In this document: positions 40,801 to 53,600 of the stretch, piece after piece
Layout of the letters: every line of letters starts with the position of its first letter
How positions within the stretch are numbered: the first letter of the stretch is position 1
Translations under genes and position numbers: made by a program
Notes under the pieces: model-generated
Database searches by the model: none
Seen by the model: only the letters and a program-made list of their open reading frames with translations
Told to the model about the DNA's origin: nothing
NCBI GenBank assembly: GCA_029215795.1
Contig: JARDYH010000055.1
Coordinates: 1 to 64,000, forward strand
Direction of reading: 5' to 3'
Length of the DNA stretch: 64,000 nt
Origin: Anniella stebbinsi
Taxonomy: Eukaryota; Chordata; Lepidosauria; Squamata; Anniellidae

Positions 40801-42660
40801 GGGAAGAAGGGGAAGTCTAGGGGAAGAAGGGGAAGTATAGAGGGAAGGGGAAGTCTAGGGGAAGAAGAGGAAGTCTAGGGGAAGAAGGGGAAGTCTAGGG
40901 GAAGAAGGGGAAGTATAGAGGGAAGGGGAAGTCTAGGGGAAGAAGGGGAAGTATAGAGGGAAGGGGAAGACTACAGGAAGTCTAGGGGAAGAAGGGGAAG
41001 TCTAGGGGAAGTCTAGGGGAAGCAGGGGAAGTATAGAGGGAAGGGGAAGTCTAATGGAAGAAGGGGAAGTATAGAGGGAAGGGGAAGTCTAGGGGAAGAA
41101 GGGGATGTCTAGGGGAAGAAGGGGAAGTCTAGGGGAAGAAGGGGAAGTAGAGAGGGAAGGGGAAGTCTAGGGGAAGTCTAGGGGAAGAAAAGGGAAGTAT
41201 AGAGGGAAGGGGAAGTCTAGGGGAAGAAGGGGAAGTCTAGGGGAAGAAGGGGAAGTCTAGGGGAAGAAGGGGAAGTATAGAGGGAAGAGAAAGTCTAGGG
41301 GAAGAAGGGGAAGTATAGAGGGAAGGGGAAGTCCAGGGGAAGTCTAGGGGTAGAAGGGGAAGTCTAGGGGAAGAAGGGGAAGAAGGGAAGTTATAGAGGG
41401 AAGGGGAAGTCTACGGGAAGTCTAGGGGAAGAAGGGGAAGTCTAAGGGAAGAAGGGGAAGTCTAGGGGAAGAAGGGGAAGTATAGAGGGAAGGGGAAGTC
41501 TAGGGGAAGAAGAGGTAGTCTAGGGGAAGAAGGAGAAGTCTAGGGGAAGAAGGGGAAGTATAGAGGAAAGGGGAAGTCTAGGGGAAGAAGGGGACGTATA
41601 GAGGGAAGGGGAAGTCTAGGGGAAGTCTAGGGGAAGAAGGGGAAGTCTAGGGGAAGTCTAGGGGAAGCAGGGGAAGTATAGAGGGAAGGGGAAGTCTAAT
41701 GGAAGAAGGGGAAGTATAGAGGGAAGGGGAAGTCTAGGGGAAGTCTAGGGGAAGAAGGGGAAGTCTAGGGGAAGTCTAGGGGAAGAAGGGAAGGTATAGA
41801 GGGAAGGGGAAGTCTACGGGAAGTCTAGGGGAAGAAGGGGAAGTCTAGGGGAAGAAGGGGAAGTCTAGGGGAAGAAGAGGAAGTATAGAGGGAAGGGGAA
41901 GTCTAGGGGAAAAAGGGGAAGTCTAGTGGAAGAAGGGGAAGTCTAGGGGAAGTCTAGGGGAAGAAGGGGAAGTATAGAGGGAAGGGGAAGTCTAGGGGAA
42001 GAAGGGGAAGTATAGAGGGAAGGGGAAGTCTAGGGGAAGTCTAGGGGAAGAAGGGGAAGTATAGAGGGAAGGGGAAGTCTAGGGGAAGAAGGGGAAGTAT
42101 AGAGGGAAGGGGAAGTCTAGGGGAAGTCTAGGGGAAGAAGGGGAAGTATAGAGGGAAGGGGAAGTCTAGGGGAAGTCTAGGGGAAGAAGGGGAAGTATAG
42201 AGGGAAGGGAAGACTAGGGGAAGTCTAGGGGAAGAAGGGGAAGTATAGAGGGAAGGGGAAGTCTAGGGGAAGAAGGGGAAGTCTAGGGGAAGAAGGGGAA
42301 GTCTAGGGGAAGAAGGGGAAGTCTAGGGGAAGAAGGGGAAGTAGAATGGGAAGGGGAAGTCTAGGGGAAGTCAAGGGGAAGAAGGGGAAGTATAGAGGGA
42401 AGGGAAGTCTAGGGGAAGTCTAGGGGAAGATGGGGAAGTATAGAGGGAAGGGGAAGTCTAGGGGAAGATGGGGAAGTCTAGGGGAAGAAGGGGAAGTCTA
42501 GGGGAAGAAGGGGAAGTATAGAGGGAAGAGAAAGTCTAGGGGAAGAAGGTGAAGTATAGAGGCAAGGGGAAGTCTAGGGGAAGTCTAGGGGAACAAGGGG
42601 AAGTCTAGGGGAAGAAGGGGAATTCTAGGGGAAGAAGGGGAAGTCTAGGGGAAGAAGGGG
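37890..42660 (+). repeat. Tandem duplication, copy 1 (about 4.77 kb)
   Basis: This copy abuts the next one. It begins with the GAAGAAGAGGAAGTATAG context near 37900 that recurs near 42675. Matching points are offset by about 4768 bp on the left, 5002 in the middle (for example GACTACAGG at 39761 and 44763) and 5031 on the right (40969 and 46000; GTTATAGAG at 41390 and 46421). The changing offset marks indels between the copies, two of them 20 bp and one 49 bp, plus about 250 bp of extra satellite in copy 2 near 43.3-43.55 kb. Confidence 0.88.
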
Positions 42661-45600
42661 AAGTCTAGGGGAAGAAGAGGAAGTATAGAGGGAAGGGGAA
42701 GTCTAGGGGAAAAAGGGGAAGTCTAGTGGAAGAAGGGGAAGTCTAGGGGAAGTCTAGGGGAAGAAGGGGAAATCTAGGAGAAGAAGGGGAACTCTAGGGG
42801 AAGAAGGGGAAGTATAGAGGGAAGGGGAAGTCTAGGGGAAGAAGGGGAAATCTAGGGGAAGTCTAGGGAAGAAGGGGAAGTATAGAGGGAAGAGGAAGTC
42901 TAGGGGAAGAAGGGGAAGTATAGAGGGAAGGGGAAGACTACAGGAAGTCTAGGGGAAGAAGGGGAAGTCTAGGGGAAGTCTAGGGGAAGCAGGGGAAGTA
43001 TAGAGGGAAGGGGAAGTCTAATGGAAGAAGGGGAAGTATAGAGGGAAGGGGAAGTCTAGGGGAAGAAGGGGATGTCTAGGGGAAGAAGGGGAAGTCTAGG
43101 GGAAGAAGGGGAAGTAGAGAGGGAAGGGGAAGTCTAGGGGAAGTCTAGGGGAAGAAGGGGAAGTATAGAGGGAAGGGGAAGTCTAGGGGAAGAAGGGGAA
43201 GTCTAGGGGAAGTCTAGGGGAAGAAGGGGAAGTCTAGGGGAAGAAGGGGAAGTCTAGGGGAAGAAGGGGAAATATAGAGGGAAGGGGAAGTCTACGGGAA
43301 GTCTAGGGGAAGAAGGGGAAGTCTAGGGGAAGAAGGGGAAGTCTAGGGGAAGAAGAGGAAGTATAGAGGGAAGGGGAAGTCTAGGGGAAAAAGGGGAAGT
43401 CTAGTGGAAGAAGGGGAAGTCTAGGGGAAGTCTAGGGGAAGAAGGGGAAGTATAGAGGGAAGGGGAAGTCTAGGGGAAGAAGGGGAAGTATAGAGGGAAG
43501 GGGAAGTCTAGGGGAAGTCTAGGGGAAGAAGGGGAAGTATAGAGGGAAGGGGAAGTCTAGGGGAAGAAGGGGAAGTCTAGGGGAAGTAGGGGAAGTCTAG
43601 GGGAAGTCTAGGGGAAGAAGGGGAAGTATAGAGGGAAGGGGAAGTCTAGGGGAAGAAGGGGAAGTCTAGGAGAAGAAGGGGAAGTCTAGGGGAAGAAGGG
43701 GAAGTATAGAGGGAAGGGGAAGTCTAGGGGAAGTCTAGGGGGAGAAGGGGAAATCTAAGGGAAGAAGGGGAAGTCTAGGGGAAGAAGGGGAAGTCTAGGG
43801 GAAGAAGGGGAACTATAGAGGGAAGGGGAAGTCTAGGGGAAGTCTAGGGGAAGAAGGGGAAATATAGAGGGAAGGGGAAGTCTAGGGGAAGTCTAGGGGA
43901 AGTAGGGGAAGTCTAGGGGAAGTCTAGGGGAAGAAGGGGAAGTATAGAGGGAAGGGGAAGTCTAGGGGAAGAAGGGGAAGTCTAGGAGAAGAAGGGGAAG
44001 TCTAGGGGAAGAAGGGGAAGTATAGAGGGAAGGGGAAGTCTAGGGGAAGTCTAGGGGGAGAAGGGGAAATCTAAGGGAAGAAGGGGAAGTCTAGGGGAAG
44101 AAGGGGAAGTCTAGGGGAAGAAGGGGAACTATAGAGGGAAGGGGAAGTCTAGGGGAAGTCTAGGGGAAAAGGGGAAGTATAGAGGGAAGGGGAAGTCTAG
44201 GGGAAGTCTAGGGGAAGAAGGGGAAGTATAGCGAGAAGGGGAAGTCTAGGGGAAGTCTAGGGGAAGAAGGGGAAGTATAGAGGAAAGGGGAAGTCTAGGG
44301 GAAGTCTAGGGGAAGAAGGGGCAGTATAGAGGGAAGGGGAAGACTAGGGGAAGTCTAGGGGAAGAAGGGGAAGTATAGAGGGAAGGGGAAGTCTAGGGGA
44401 AGTCTAGGGGAAGAAGGGGAAGTCTAGGGGAAGAAGGGGAAGTCTAGGGGAAGAAGGGGAAGTCTGGAGGGAAGGGGAAGTCTAGGGGAAGTCTAGGGGA
44501 AGAAGGGGAAGTCTAGAGGGAAGGGGAAGTCTAGGGGAAGTCTAGGGGAAGAAGGGGAAGTATAGAGGGAAGGGGAAGTCTAGGGGAAGTCTAAGGGAAG
44601 AAGGGGAAGTCTAGGGGAAGAAGGGGAAGTATAGAGGGAAGGGGAAGTCTAGGGGAAGAAGAGGAAGTCTAGGGGAAGAAGGGGAAGTCTAGGGGAAGAA
44701 GGGGAAGTATAGAGGGAAGAGGAAGTCTAGGGGAAGAAGGGGAAGTATAGAGGGAAGGGGAAGACTACAGGAAGTCTAGGGGAAGAAGGGGAAGTCTAGG
44801 GGAAGTCTAGGGGAAGCAGGGGAAGTATAGAGGGAAGGGGAAGTCTAATGGAAGAAGGGGAAGTATAGAGGGAAGGGGAAGTCAAGGGGAAGAAGGGGAT
44901 GTCTAGGGGAAGAAGGGGAAGTCTAGGGGAAGAAGGGGAAGTAGAGAGGGAAGGGGAAGTCTAGGGGAAGTCTAGGGGAAGAAGGGGAAGTATAGAGGGA
45001 AGGGGAAGTCTAGGGGAAGAAGGGGAAGTCTAGGGGAAGTCTAGGGGAAGAAGGGGAAGTCTAGGGGAAGAAGGGGAAGTCTAGGGGAAGAAGGGGAAAT
45101 TTAGAGGGAAGGGGAAGTCTAGGGGAAGTCTAGGGGAAGAAGGGGAAGTCTAGGGGAAGTAGGGGAAGTCTAGGGGAAGTCTAGGGGAAGAAGGGGAAGT
45201 ATAGAGGGAAGGGGAAGTCTAGGGGAAGAAGGGGAAGTCTAGGAGAAGAAGGGGAAGTCTAGGGGAAGAAGGGGAAGTATAGAGGGAAGGGGAAGTCTAG
45301 GGGAAGTCTAGGGGGAGAAGGGGAAATCTAAGGGAAGAAGGGGAAGTCTAGGGGAAGAAGGGGAAGTCTAGGGGAAGAAGGGGAACTATAGAGGGAAGGG
45401 GAAGTCTAGGGGAAGTCTAGGGGAAAAGGGGAAGTATAGAGGGAAGGGGAAGTCTAGGGGAAGTCTAGGGGAAGAAGGGGAAGTATAGCGAGAAGGGGAA
45501 GTCTAGGGGAAGTCTAGGGGAAGAAGGGGAAGTATAGAGGAAAGGGGAAGTCTAGGGGAAGTCTAGGGGAAGAAGGGGCAGTATAGAGGGAAGGGGAAGA

Positions 45601-47690
45601 CTAGGGGAAGTATAGAGGGAAGGGGAAGTCTAGGGGAAGTCTAGGGGAAGAAGGTGAAGTCTAGGGGAAGAAGGGGAAGTCTAGGGGAAGAAGGGGAAGT
45701 CTGGAGGGAAGGGGAAGTCTAGGGGAAGTCTAGGGGAAGAAGGGGAAGTCTAGAGGGAAGGGGAAGTCTAGGGGAAGTCTAGGGGAAGAAGGGGAAGTAT
45801 AGAGGGAAGGGGAAGTCTAGGGGAAGTCTAAGGGAAGAAGGGGAAGTCTAGGGGAAGAAGGGGAAGTATAGAGGGAAGGGGAAGTCTAGGGGAAGAAGAG
45901 GAAGTCTAGGGGAAGAAGGGGAAGTCTAGGGGAAGAAGGGGAAGTATAGAGGGAAGGGGAAGTCTAGGGGAAGAAGGGGAAGTATAGAGGGAAGGGGAAG
46001 ACTACAGGAAGTCTAGGGGAAGAAGGGGAAGTCTAGGGGAAGTCTAGGGGAAGCAGGGGAAGTATAGAGGGAAGGGGAAGTCTAATGGAAGAAGGGGAAG
46101 TATAGAGGGAAGGGGAAGTCTAGGGGAAGAAGGGGATGTCTAGGGGAAGAAGGGGAAGTCTAGGGGAAGAAGGGGAAGTAGAGAGGGAAGGGGAAGTCTA
46201 GGGGAAGTCTAGGGGAAGAAAAGGGAAGTATAGAGGGAAGGGGAAGTCTAGGGGAAGAAGGGGAAGTCTAGGGGAAGAAGGGGAAGTCTAGGGGAAGAAG
46301 GGGAAGTATAGAGGGAAGAGAAAGTCTAGGGGAAGAAGGGGAAGTATAGAGGGAAGGGGAAGTCCAGGGGAAGTCTAGGGGTAGAAGGGGAAGTCTAGGG
46401 GAAGAAGGGGAAGAAGGGAAGTTATAGAGGGAAGGGGAAGTCTACGGGAAGTCTAGGGGAAGAAGGGGAAGTCTAAGGGAAGAAGGGGAAGTCTAGGGGA
46501 AGAAGGGGAAGTATAGAGGGAAGGGGAAGTCTAGGGGAAGAAGAGGTAGTCTAGGGGAAGAAGGAGAAGTCTAGGGGAAGAAGGGGAAGTATAGAGGAAA
46601 GGGGAAGTCTAGGGGAAGAAGGGGACGTATAGAGGGAAGGGGAAGTCTAGGGGAAGTCTAGGGGAAGAAGGGGAAGTCTAGGGGAAGTCTAGGGGAAGCA
46701 GGGGAAGTATAGAGGGAAGGGGAAGTCTAATGGAAGAAGGGGAAGTATAGAGGGAAGGGGAAGTCTAGGGGAAGTCTAGGGGAAGAAGGGGAAGTCTAGG
46801 GGAAGTCTAGGGGAAGAAGGGAAGGTATAGAGGGAAGGGGAAGTCTACGGGAAGTCTAGGGGAAGAAGGGGAAGTCTAGGGGAAGAAGGGGAAGTCTAGG
46901 GGAAGAAGAGGAAGTATAGAGGGAAGGGGAAGTCTAGGGGAAAAAGGGGAAGTCTAGTGGAAGAAGGGGAAGTCTAGGGGAAGTCTAGGGGAAGAAGGGG
47001 AAGTATAGAGGGAAGGGGAAGTCTAGGGGAAGAAGGGGAAGTATAGAGGGAAGGGGAAGTCTAGGGGAAGTCTAGGGGAAGAAGGGGAAGTATAGAGGGA
47101 AGGGGAAGTCTAGGGGAAGAAGGGGAAGTATAGAGGGAAGGGGAAGTCTAGGGGAAGTCTAGGGGAAGAAGGGGAAGTATAGAGGGAAGGGGAAGTCTAG
47201 GGGAAGTCTAGGGGAAGAAGGGGAAGTATAGAGGGAAGGGAAGACTAGGGGAAGTCTAGGGGAAGAAGGGGAAGTATAGAGGGAAGGGGAAGTCTAGGGG
47301 AAGAAGGGGAAGTCTAGGGGAAGAAGGGGAAGTCTAGGGGAAGAAGGGGAAGTCTAGGGGAAGAAGGGGAAGTAGAATGGGAAGGGGAAGTCTAGGGGAA
47401 GTCAAGGGGAAGAAGGGGAAGTATAGAGGGAAGGGAAGTCTAGGGGAAGTCTAGGGGAAGATGGGGAAGTATAGAGGGAAGGGGAAGTCTAGGGGAAGAT
47501 GGGGAAGTCTAGGGGAAGAAGGGGAAGTCTAGGGGAAGAAGGGGAAGTATAGAGGGAAGAGAAAGTCTAGGGGAAGAAGGTGAAGTATAGAGGCAAGGGG
47601 AAGTCTAGGGGAAGTCTAGGGGAACAAGGGGAAGTCTAGGGGAAGAAGGGGAATTCTAGGGGAAGAAGGGGAAGTCTAGGGGAAGAAGGG
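42661..47690 (+). repeat. Tandem duplication, copy 2 (about 5.03 kb)
   Basis: This is the partner of the block immediately to the left. It carries the same ordered variants (ACTCTAGG, GACTACAGG, GATGTCTAGG, GCGAGAAGG, AAATTTAGAGG, AGAAAAGGGAAG, GTTATAGAG, GTAGAATGGG). It also contains about 250 bp of C-type sequence near 43.3-43.55 kb and one extra 49-bp cell near 45.78 kb, but lacks one 20-bp alpha-beta pair near 45.60 kb. Confidence 0.88.
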
Positions 47691-50600
47691 GAAGTATAGA
47701 GGGAAGGGGAAGTCCAGGGGAAGAAGAGGAAGTCTAGGGGAAGAAGGGGAAGTCTAGGGGAAGAAGGGGAAGTATAGAGGGAAGGGGAAGTCTAGGGGAA
47801 GAAGGGGAAGTATAGAAGGAAGGGGAAGTCTAGGGGAAGTCTAGGGGAAGAAGGGGAAGTCTAGGGGAAGTCTAGGGGAAGCAGGGGAAGTATAGAGGGA
47901 AGGGGAAGTCTAATGGAATAAGGGGAAGTATAGAGGGAAGGGGAAGTCTAGGGGAAGTCTAGGGGAAGAAGGGGAAGTCTAGGAGAAGTCTAGGGGAAGA
48001 AGGGGAAGTATAGCGGGAAGGCGAAGTCTAGGGGAAGTCTAGGGGAAGAAGGGGAAGTATAGAGGGAAGGGGAAGTATAGGGGAAGAAGGGGAAGTCTAA
48101 GGGAAGAAGCGGAAATCTAGGGGAAGAAGGGGAAGTCTAGGGGAAGAAGGGGAAGTATAGAGGGAAGAGAAAGTCTAGGGGAAGAAGGTGAAGTATAGAG
48201 GCAAGGGGAAGTCTAGGGGAAGTCTAGGGGAACAAGGGGAAGTCTAGGGGAAGAAGGGGAAGTCTAGGGGAAGAAGGGGAAGTCTAGGGGAAGAAGGGGA
48301 AGTATAGAGGGAAGGGGAAGTCCAGGGGAAGAAGAGGAAGTCTAGGGGAAGAAGGGGAAGTCTAGGGGAAGAAGGGGAAGTATAGAGGGAAGGGGAAGTC
48401 TAGGGGAAGAAGGGGAAGTATAGAAGGAAGGGGAAGTCTAGGGGAAGTCTAGGGGAAGAAGGGGAAGTCTAGGGGAAGTCTAGGGGAAGCAGGGGAAGTA
48501 TAGAGGGAAGGGGAAGTCTAATGGAATAAGGGGAAGTATAGAGGGAAGGGGAAGTCTAGGGGAAGTCTAGGGGAAGAAGGGGAAGTCTAGGGGAAGTCTA
48601 GGGGAAGAAGGGAAAGTATAGAGGGAAGGGGAAGTCTACGGGAAGTCTAGGGGAAGAAGGGGAAGTCTAGGGGAAGAAGGGGAAGTCTAGGAGAAGTCTA
48701 GGGGAAGAAGGGGAAGTATAGCGGGAAGGGGAAGTCTAGGGGAAGTCTAGGGGAAGAAGGGGAAGTATAGAGGGAAGGGGAAGTATAGGGGAAGAAGGGG
48801 AAGTCTAAGGGAAGAAGGGGAAATCTAGGGGAAGAAGGGGAAGTATAGAGGGAAGGGGAAGTCTAGGGGAAGTCTAGGGGAAGAAGGGGAAGTATAGAGG
48901 GAAGGGGAAGTATAGGGGAAGAAGGGGAATTCTAAGGGAAGAAGGGGAAGTCTAGGGGAAGAAGGGGAAGTATAGAGGGAAGGGGAAGTCTAGGGGAAGA
49001 AGAGGAAGTCTAGGGGAAGAAGGGGAAGTCTAGGGGAAGAAGGGGAAGTATAGAGGGAAGGGGAAGTCTAGGGAAAGAAGGGGAAGTATAGAGGGAAGGG
49101 GAAGTCTAGGGGAAGTCTAGGGGAAGAAGGGGAAGTCTAGGGGAAGTCTAGGGGAAGAAGGGGAAGTATAGAGGGAAGGGGACGTAGAGGGGAAGAAGGG
49201 GAAGTCTAAGGGAAGAAGGGGAAGTCTAGGGGAAGAAGGGGAAGTATAGAGGGAAGGGGAAGTCTAGGGGAAGAAGAGGAAGTCTAGGGGAAGAAGGGGA
49301 AGTTTAGGGGAAGAAGGGGAAGTATAGAGGGAAGGGGAAGTCTAGGGGAAGAAGGGGAAGTATAGAGGGAAGGGGAAGTCTAGGGGAAGTCTAGGGGAAG
49401 AAGGGGAAGTCTAGGGGAAGTCTAGGGGAAGCAGGGGAAGTATAGAGGGAAGGGGAAGTCTAATGGAAGAAGGGGAAGTATAGAGGGAAGGGGAAGTCTA
49501 GGGGAAGAAGGGGAAGTCTAGGGGAAGAAGGGGAAGTCTAGGGGAAGAAGGGGAAGTAGAGAGGGAAGGGGAAGTCTAGGGGAAGTCTAGGGGAAGAAGG
49601 GGAAGTATAGAGGGAAGGGAAGTCTAGAGGAAGTTAAGGGGAAGAAGGAGAAGTCTAGGGGAAGTCTAGGGGAAGCAGGGGAAGTATAGAGGGAAGGGGA
49701 AGTCTAATGGAAGAAGGGGAAGTATAGAGGGAAGGGGAAGTCTAGGGGAAGTCTAGGGGAAGAAGGGGAAGTCTAGGGGAAGTCTAGGGGAAGAAGGGAA
49801 AGTATAGAGGGAAGGGGAAGTCTACGGGAAGTCTAGGGGAAGAAGGGGAAGTCTAGGGGAAGAAGGGGAAGTCTAGGAGAAGTCTAGGGGAAGAAGGGGA
49901 AGTATAGATGGAAGGGGAAGTCTAGGGGAAGAAGGGGAAGTCTAGGGGAAGAAGGAAAAGTATAGCGGGAAGGGGAAGTCTAGGGGAAGTCTAGGGGAAG
50001 AAGGGGAAGTATAGAGGGAAGGGGAAGTCTAAGGGAAGAAGGGGAAGTCTAAGGGAAGAAGGGGAAGTCTAGGGGAAGAAGGGGAAGTATAGAGGGAAGG
50101 GGAAGTCTAGGGGAAGAAGAGGAAGTCTAGGGGAAGAAGGGGAAGTCTAGGGGAAGAAGGGGAAGTCTAGGAGAAGTCTAGGGGAAGAAGGGGAAGTATA
50201 GCGGGAAGGGGAAGTCTAGGGGAAGTCTAGGGGAAGAAGGGGAAGTATAGAGGGAAGGGGAAGTATAGGGGAAGAAGGGGAAGTCTAAGGGAAGAAGGGG
50301 AAATCTAGGGGAAGAAGGGGAAGTATAGAGGGAAGGGGAAGTCTAGGGGAAGTCTAGGGGAAGAAGGGGAAGTATAGAGGGAAGGGGAAGTATAGGGGAA
50401 GAAGGGGAATTCTAAGGGAAGAAGGGGAAGTCTAGGGGAAGAAGGGGAAGTATAGAGGGAAGGGGAAGTCTAGGGGAAGAAGAGGAAGTCTAGGGGAAGA
50501 AGGGGAAGTCTAGGGGAAGAAGGGGAAGTATAGAGGGAAGGGGAAGTCTAGGGAAAGAAGGGGAAGTATAGAGGGAAGGGGAAGTCTAGGGGAAGTCTAG

Positions 50601-53600
50601 GGGAAGAAGGGGAAGTCTAGGGGAAGTCTAGGGGAAGAAGGGAAAGTATAGAGGGAAGGGGAAGTCTACGGGAAGTCTAGGGGAAGAAGGGGAAGTCTAG
50701 GGGAAGAAGGGGAAGTCTAGGAGAAGTCTAGGGGAAGAAGGGGAAGTATAGCGGGAAGGGGAAGTCTAGGGGAAGTCTAGGGGAAGAAGGGGAAGTATAG
50801 AGGGAAGGGGAAGTCTAGGGGAAGTCTAGGGGAAGAAGGGGAAGTATAGAGGGAAGGGAAGACTAGGGGAAGTCTAGGGGAAGAAGGGGAAGTATAGAGG
50901 GAAGGGGAAGTCTAGGGGAAGAAGGGGAAGTCTAGGGGAAGAAGGGGAAGTCTAGGGGAAGAAGGGGAAGTCTAGGGGAAGAAGGGGAAGTAGAATGGGA
51001 AGGGGAAGTCTAGGGGAAGTCAAGGGGAAGAAGGGGAAGTATAGAGGGAAGGGAAGTCTAGGGGAAGTCTAGGGGAAGATGGGGAAGTATAGAGGGAAGG
51101 GGAAGTCTAGGGGAAGATGGGGAAGTCTAGGGGAAGAAGGGGAAGTCTAGGGGAAGAAGGGGAAGTATAGAGGGAAGAGAAAGTCTAGGGGAAGAAGGTG
51201 AAGTATAGAGGCAAGGGGAAGTCTAGGGGAAGTCTAGGGGAACAAGGGGAAGTCTAGGGGAAGAAGGGGAATTCTAGGGGAAGAAGGGGAAGTCTAGGGG
51301 AAGAAGGGGAAGTATAGAGGGAAGGGGAAGTCCAGGGGAAGAAGAGGAAGTCTAGGGGAAGAAGGGGAAGTCTAGGGGAAGAAGGGGAAGTATAGAGGGA
51401 AGGGGAAGTCTAGGGGAAGAAGGGGAAGTATAGAAGGAAGGGGAAGTCTAGGGGAAGTCTAGGGGAAGAAGGGGAAGTCTAGGGGAAGTCTAGGGGAAGC
51501 AGGGGAAGTATAGAGGGAAGGGGAAGTCTAATGGAATAAGGGGAAGTATAGAGGGAAGGGGAAGTCTAGGGGAAGTCTAGGGGAAGAAGGGGAAGTCTAG
51601 GAGAAGTCTAGGGGAAGAAGGGGAAGTATAGCGGGAAGGCGAAGTCTAGGGGAAGTCTAGGGGAAGAAGGGGAAGTATAGAGGGAAGGGGAAGTATAGGG
51701 GAAGAAGGGGAAGTCTAAGGGAAGAAGCGGAAATCTAGGGGAAGAAGGGGAAGTCTAGGGGAAGAAGGGGAAGTATAGAGGGAAGAGAAAGTCTAGGGGA
51801 AGAAGGTGAAGTATAGAGGCAAGGGGAAGTCTAGGGGAAGTCTAGGGGAACAAGGGGAAGTCTAGGGGAAGAAGGGGAAGTCTAGGGGAAGAAGGGGAAG
51901 TCTAGGGGAAGAAGGGGAAGTATAGAGGGAAGGGGAAGTCCAGGGGAAGAAGAGGAAGTCTAGGGGAAGAAGGGGAAGTCTAGGGGAAGAAGGGGAAGTA
52001 TAGAGGGAAGGGGAAGTCTAGGGAAGAAGGGGAAGTATAGAAGGAAGGGGAAGTCTAGGGGAAGTCTAGGGGAAGAAGGGGAAGTCTAGGGGAAGTCTAG
52101 GGGAAGCAGGGGAAGTATAGAGGGAAGGGGAAGTCTAATGGAATAAGGGGAAGTATAGAGGGAAGGGGGAAGTCTAGGGGAAGTCTAGGGGAAGAAGGGG
52201 AAGTCTAGGGGAAGTCTAGGGGAAGAAGGGAAAGTATAGAGGGAAGGGGAAGTCTACGGGAAGTCTAGGGGAAGAAGGGGAAGTCTAGGGGAAGAAGGGG
52301 AAGTCTAGGAGAAGTCTAGGGGAAGAAGGGAAGTATAGCGGGAAGGGGAATCTAGGGGAAGTCTAGGGGAAGAAGGGGAAGTATAGAGGGAAGGGGAAGT
52401 ATAGGGGAAGAAGGGGAAGTCTAAGGGAAGAAGGGGAAATCTAGGGGAAGAAGGGGAAGTATAGAGGGAAGGGGAAGTCTAGGGGAAGACTAGGGGAAGA
52501 AGGGGAAGTATAGAGGGAAGGGGAAGTATAGGGGAAGAAGGGGAATTCTAAGGGAAGAAGGGGAAGTCTAGGGAAGAAGGGGAAGTATAGAGGGAAGGGG
52601 AAGTCTAGGGGAAGAAGAGGAAGTCTAGGGGAAGAAGGGGAAGTCTAGGGGAAGAAGGGGAAGTATAGAGGGAAGGGGAAGTCTAGGGAAAGAAGGGGAA
52701 GTATAGAGGAAGGGGAAGTCTAGGGGAAGTCTAGGGGAAGAAGGGGAAGTCTAGGGGAAGTCTAGGGGAAGAAGGGGAAGTATAGAGGGAAGGGGACGTA
52801 GAGGGGAAGAAGGGGAAGTCTAAGGGAAGAAGGGGAAGTCTAGGGGAAGAAGGGGAAGTATAGAGGGAAGGGGAAGTCTAGGGGAAGAAGAGGAAGTCTA
52901 GGGGAAGAAGGGGAAGTTTAGGGGAAGAAGGGGAAGTATAGAGGGAAGGGGAAGTCTAGGGGAAGAAGGGGAAGTATAGAGGGAAGGGGAAGTCTAGGGG
53001 AAGTCTAGGGGAAGAAGGGGAAGTCTAGGGGAAGTCTAGGGGAAGCAGGGGAAGTATAGAGGGAAGGGGGAAGTCTAATGGAAGAAGGGGAAGTATAGAG
53101 GGAAGGGGAAGTCTAGGGAAGAAGGGGAAGTCTAGGGGAAGAAGGGGAAGTCTAGGGGAAGAAGGGGAAGTAGAGAGGGAAGGGGAAGTCTAGGGGAAGT
53201 CTAGGGGAAGAAGGGGAAGTATAGAGGGAAGGGAAGTCTAGAGGAAGTTAAGGGGAAGAAGGAGAAGTCTAGGGGAAGTCTAGGGGAAGCAGGGGAAGTA
53301 TAGAGGGAAGGGGAAGTCTAATGGAAGAAGGGGAAGTATAGAGGGAAGGGGAAGTCTAGGGGAAGTCTAGGGGAAGAAGGGGAAGTCTAGGGGAAGTCTA
53401 GGGGAAGAAGGGAAAGTATAGAGGGAAGGGGAAGTCTACGGGAAGTCTAGGGGAAGAAGGGGAAGTCTAGGGGAAGAAGGGGAAGTCTAGGAGAAGTCTA
53501 GGGGAAGAAGGGGAAGTATAGATGGAAGGGGAAGTCTAGGGGAAGAAGGGGAAGTCTAGGGGAAGAAGGAAAAGTATAGCGGGAAGGGGAAGTCTAGGGG

